In this document: positions 61,191-64,000 of the stretch, piece by piece
How positions within the stretch are numbered: position 1 is the stretch's first letter
Layout: each line of letters starts with the position of its first letter
NCBI RefSeq assembly: GCF_049675895.1
Contig: NZ_CP183834.1
Coordinates: 620,001-684,000 of the forward strand
DNA from: Ampullimonas aquatilis
GTDB lineage: Bacteria; Pseudomonadota; Gammaproteobacteria; Burkholderiales; Burkholderiaceae_D
Length of the DNA: 64,000 bases
Reading direction: 5' to 3'
Notes under the pieces: model-generated
Database searches by the model: none
What the model saw: only the letters and a program-made list of their open reading frames with translations
Told to the model about the DNA's origin: nothing
Program-made: the position numbers and the translations under genes

Positions 61191-62828
61191 AATATGTTCA
61201 GCCAACATATGAAATGATTCGGCTTGTGCCACCGGCCAAAACTCTTCAAACACCCGTAAATGCGCATTGGGCAGATTGGCGCTGTGAATGTCGAGCGCTT
61301 TGGGATTGTTGAGCAGCGCACCTTGCGGTAAGTACGGAATTTCCTTGGACAGCAAATGAATGACGGTCGGGCTGATGCGCTTGACGATATGTTCCGCGCG
61401 CAATTGCGATGGATGAGACAAGCCCGCAGCAGCCACCAGTTCCATCAGTGCATGCAGAGTCTTTTGGTGAAAGTTGTAAACCCGCTCCGATTTGTCTGGC
61501 ACCACCAAGGCACGTTGTCGCAATGGATCTTGCGTAGTAACACCGGTTGGGCAGGCACCGGTATGACAAGCCTGTGCCTGAATGCAGCCCAGTGCAAACA
61601 TGAAGCCACGTGCCGAGTTGCACCAGTCAGCACCAATCGCCAGGGTGCGGGCAATATCAAAGGCAGTGATGATCTTGCCCGATGCCCCGAGCTTGACCTG
61701 GTCACGCAAACCAATGCCTACCAGCGTGTTATGAACCAGAATCAGGCCTTCTTGCAAGGGGCCGCCAACATGGTCGATAAATTCCACAGGCGCTGCACCG
61801 GTGCCGCCTTCGCCGCCATCAATCACAATAAAGTCGGGCACGATGCCAGTCTTGAGCATGGCTTTGGCAATGCCAAACCATTCCCAGGGATGGCCCACAC
61901 AAAATTTAAAACCGGTGGGTTTGCCACCCGACAAGGTACGCAGTTTGTCGATGAATTCCAAGAGCTCAATCGGTGTTGAAAAGGCCGAATGCGATGGTGG
62001 TGAAATGCAGTCTTCGCCAGTTGGAACATCCCGTGTCTCGGCAATTTCTGGTGTCACCTTGGCCGCTGGCAAGACGCCACCATGACCGGGTTTGGCACCC
62101 TGGCTGAGCTTGATTTCAATCATCTTGACTTGCTCATGCTGGGCCTGCACTGCAAATTTTTCGGCGTTAAAGGTACCGTCCTGATTGCGACAGCCAAAAT
62201 AGCCAGATCCAATTTCCCAGATCAGATCACCACCATATTGGCGATGATAACGACTGATACTGCCTTCACCGGTATCGTGCGCAAAACGGCCTTTGGCGGC
62301 ACCCTGATTGAGCGCCATGATGGCATTGGCCGAGAGCGCGCCAAAGCTCATGGCGGAAATATTGAAGATGGAGGCCGAATAAGGTTGGGCGCGGCCATCG
62401 CCAATCAGAATACGAAAATCATGCGACTTGATAACAGTCGGCACCATCGAGTGATTGATCCATTCGTAGCCCGCCGCCTTGACATCCAGCAGCGTGCCAA
62501 AGGGGCGCATGTCCGGATCTTTTTTGGCGCGTTGATAAACGATCGAGCGTTGTACGCGTGAAAATGGTTTTTCCTCGGTATCGTCTTCCACAATGTATTG
62601 GCGCAGTTCTGGGCGTACATATTCAAAGAAGAAGCGGAAGTGCGCCAAAATCGGATAGTTGCGCCGGATTGCCTGGCGGGTTTGCGTCAGGTCGACCAGG
62701 CCAATCACAGAAAGGCAGGCACAAATCAGTGCGGCGATCCAATAGCCGCCACTTTGCGTGCCAAGCACCGCAAAAAACAGCGTGAGAGCGCAGACAGCAG
62801 CAAGGGTCAGGAAGCGAGTTGGGAGCAT
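61188..62828 (-). CDS. FMN-binding glutamate synthase family protein
   Basis: A 546-residue protein. Two N-terminal membrane helices (LTLAAVCALTLFFAVLG and IAALICACLSVIGLV) precede the GltB central domain fold: FNISAMSFGALSANAIMALN, QGAAKGRFAHDTGEGSIS, KLSQGAKPGHGGVLPAAKV, FIVIDGGEGGTGAAPVEF and the cysteine cluster GCIQAQACHTGACPTG (3Fe-4S-like). It lacks the glutaminase part, so it is a membrane-anchored stand-alone flavoprotein; the actual reaction is unknown. Confidence 0.9.
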   Translation of the reverse strand: MLPTRFLTLAAVCALTLFFAVLGTQSGGYWIAALICACLSVIGLVDLTQTRQAIRRNYPILAHFRFFFEYVRPELRQYIVEDDTEEKPFSRVQRSIVYQRAKKDPDMRPFGTLLDVKAAGYEWINHSMVPTVIKSHDFRILIGDGRAQPYSASIFNISAMSFGALSANAIMALNQGAAKGRFAHDTGEGSISRYHRQYGGDLIWEIGSGYFGCRNQDGTFNAEKFAVQAQHEQVKMIEIKLSQGAKPGHGGVLPAAKVTPEIAETRDVPTGEDCISPPSHSAFSTPIELLEFIDKLRTLSGGKPTGFKFCVGHPWEWFGIAKAMLKTGIVPDFIVIDGGEGGTGAAPVEFIDHVGGPLQEGLILVHNTLVGIGLRDQVKLGASGKIITAFDIARTLAIGADWCNSARGFMFALGCIQAQACHTGACPTGVTTQDPLRQRALVVPDKSERVYNFHQKTLHALMELVAAAGLSHPSQLRAEHIVKRISPTVIHLLSKEIPYLPQGALLNNPKALDIHSANLPNAHLRVFEEFWPVAQAESFHMLAEHI

Positions 62829-62877
62829 GGTGACTTTGTATCAGACACAAAGCCACTAGAGTAAAACGAATAGACGC

Positions 62878-63684
62878 TTATTTGATCGGTATATCGACCG
62901 TTAGACCAAAAGATTTTTGGCGATAGGCTGGTTGTACCGCTTGGGCGAAGTTTTGATTGTCTTTGTGAAGGTCAAAATAATCGCCGCGCGAGGTATAGGT
63001 ATAGCTGATGGATGGCGTGATGGTGACATGACCCCATTGCTTGAGTAACACCGGTATGCTGATACGCAAGCCCTCACTGCGACCGGTCTTGCCGTTACCT
63101 GATGCCGCCAGAGTCGGGATGGTGACATTCTGATCGGATTTGGCACCGAATTGGCGAATCACCTGTGCCGCAATCTGAACATGATCATTGCTGTAGATAT
63201 CTATGCGGGCGCCGAGCAGGGTGCTCCAGATTCGGTAATGTTCATGCAAGCCGCCGACCGTGGCCGTGCTGCGGATATTGCGGTCACGTCGTTCATGTTC
63301 GATGCCGGCAATGGCCCATAGAGCGTGATTGAAAACTTCAAAGCGATGTTCACCTTGCACTCCCCAAATCAAAAACTCCATATCTGTGATGGTTTGCAGT
63401 GGTGCCCCTTGCTGGGTCTGGCCATCATAATGAAAATCGGGCTGGCTATATTGCAATGCGCTGACGATTCGCCAGTCTTGACCAAACTGATAAAAACCAT
63501 TCACACCCAATACCCAGCTCGTGGCAGTTTCTTTGACGAGCCTTGAGCCGTCATTATCAAATTCTTCATATTTTTGTGCCACGACGGCGGGCGCTGCTGA
63601 CAGTCCCCAGCTATTTTCCTGGGCGATGGCAACATGACAAAACAGCATGATGCTTGGGCAGATGATCGCTAGTTGTCTAAGCAT
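62878..63684 (-). CDS. Hypothetical outer-membrane beta-barrel-like protein
   Basis: A 268-residue exported protein. Signal peptide about 1-21 (ICPSIMLFCHVAIAQ). The remainder alternates hydrophobic and polar residues in many short strands (WVLGVNGFYQFGQDWRIVSA, VTITPSISYTYTSRGDYFDL) and ends with SFGLTVDIPIK. This suggests a barrel with a terminal strand; it recalls DUF6268-type proteins. Function unknown. Confidence 0.6.
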   Translation of the reverse strand: MLRQLAIICPSIMLFCHVAIAQENSWGLSAAPAVVAQKYEEFDNDGSRLVKETATSWVLGVNGFYQFGQDWRIVSALQYSQPDFHYDGQTQQGAPLQTITDMEFLIWGVQGEHRFEVFNHALWAIAGIEHERRDRNIRSTATVGGLHEHYRIWSTLLGARIDIYSNDHVQIAAQVIRQFGAKSDQNVTIPTLAASGNGKTGRSEGLRISIPVLLKQWGHVTITPSISYTYTSRGDYFDLHKDNQNFAQAVQPAYRQKSFGLTVDIPIK

Positions 63685-63706
63685 AGGGTGTCGTTATCAA
63701 AGATAA

Positions 63707-63723
63707 GGGGCGCAGAGCGCCCC
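63707..63723 (-). terminator. Putative terminator after mnmA
   Basis: GGGGCGC, 3 bases, GCGCCCC, followed on the minus strand by TTATCTTT. It would end transcripts from mnmA before the next minus-strand gene. Confidence 0.5.
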
Positions 63724-63824
63724 GGTTTCCATTCATCTGGTTGATCTTGTTATGGCACCATTGTAACGAAACTCCATGTATACGCATACCAGTATATGTC
63801 TTTTGGGTGACAGTATCTTGAAGC

Positions 63825-64000
63825 TTACTCGGTCAGTGCGGAATAGATGATGCCACCGCCCAGACAAACCTCATCGGCATATAAAACGGCCGATTGACCA
63901 GGAGTGACTGCCCATTGAGCTTGGTTAAATTGAAGGTCAAAGCCGTTTTCAGAAACCTGTAACCGGCAGGCGGCATCACCTTGCCGATAGCGTGTCTTGG
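63825..64000 (-). CDS. mnmA: tRNA-specific 2-thiouridylase MnmA, C-terminal part (runs off window)
   Basis: The last 57 or so residues are visible, ending at the TAA 63825-63827. TRYRQGDAACRLQV, FNQAQWAVTPGQSAVLY and DEVCLGGGIIYSAL are the C-terminal beta-barrel of MnmA, which thiolates U34 of tRNAs for Lys, Glu and Gln. The catalytic part lies outside the window. Confidence 0.9.
   Translation of the reverse strand, partial: KTRYRQGDAACRLQVSENGFDLQFNQAQWAVTPGQSAVLYADEVCLGGGIIYSALTE

Noticed and set aside
63770..63800. TATACGCATACCAGTATATG as a further element copy
   Set aside because: Only short words match; neither hairpin nor core is present.

Overview
The window is chromosomal DNA from a betaproteobacterium. 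The gene set (recN-nadK-hrcA-hemH, rsmA/pdxA, glyQS-lnt-corC-ybeYZ-miaB, queA/tgt-yajC-secDF, a glrK-qseG-glrR type cluster, purB), the close similarity of the encoded proteins to betaproteobacterial families, the VPLP-type PEP-CTERM anchors and a Neisseria-like type II-C Cas9 all point there. GC is moderate. A member of the Nitrosomonadales is my best guess, from general resemblance only. No rRNA or tRNA genes were seen.

Layout. 1-5.7 kb: start of a TonB-dependent receptor, a FIST sensor protein overlapping a hybrid histidine kinase, and two small secreted proteins. 5.7-15.7 kb: housekeeping genes (recN, nadK, hrcA, hemH, an HslR-like S4 protein, pdxA, rsmA). 15.7-18 kb: two PEP-CTERM exported proteins. 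18.3-30.2 kb: a long minus-strand block for methylglyoxal detoxification, lipid and heptose synthesis, glycyl-tRNA synthetase, lipoprotein maturation and RNA maturation. 30.8-32.6 kb: cupin protein, Phd/PIN toxin-antitoxin pair and a hypothetical gene. 32.8-39 kb: a complete type II-C CRISPR-Cas locus (21 repeats, cas2, cas1, cas9, tracrRNA). 39-47 kb: recG, queA, a DsbC-like protein and small accessory genes. 47.4-52.4 kb: tgt-yajC-secD-secF. 52.5-56.6 kb: a MarR-headed cytochrome b561/YceI operon and purB. 56.8-61.1 kb: a GST-like gene, the glrK-qseG-glrR type cluster and a predicted sigma-54 small RNA gene. 61.2-64 kb: a glutamate-synthase-like flavoprotein, a beta-barrel-like protein and the end of mnmA.

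Two observations stand out. (1) Between cas9 and recG, a degenerate CRISPR repeat lies upstream of, and in the same orientation as, the tracrRNA anti-repeat. Its two changes within the 16-bp pairing region keep pairing as G.U wobbles. The 10 bases directly before it are an exact copy of 10 bases in the predicted cas9 promoter. This is the architecture of a natural single-guide RNA that represses cas9, as known for the long tracrRNA of Streptococcus pyogenes, but here in a II-C locus. (2) Directly after the glrR-like gene are three TGTC/GACA-type inverted repeats, a near-perfect sigma-54 promoter overlapping a sigma-70 promoter that would start at the same base, about 110 nt without an ORF, and a strong terminator. 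This resembles the GlmY small-RNA gene of enterobacteria.

Small repeats are a further theme. An undescribed ~72-bp element with an ACGCACTTA core occurs eight times between genes. GGGGTC/GGGGAC palindromes and a CCCTC/GAGGG palindrome occur, and two of these sit in frame inside ybeY and recG. Three long inverted-repeat loci appear to be remains of GxxExxY gene cassettes; one still encodes the protein's C-terminus and separates secD from secF.
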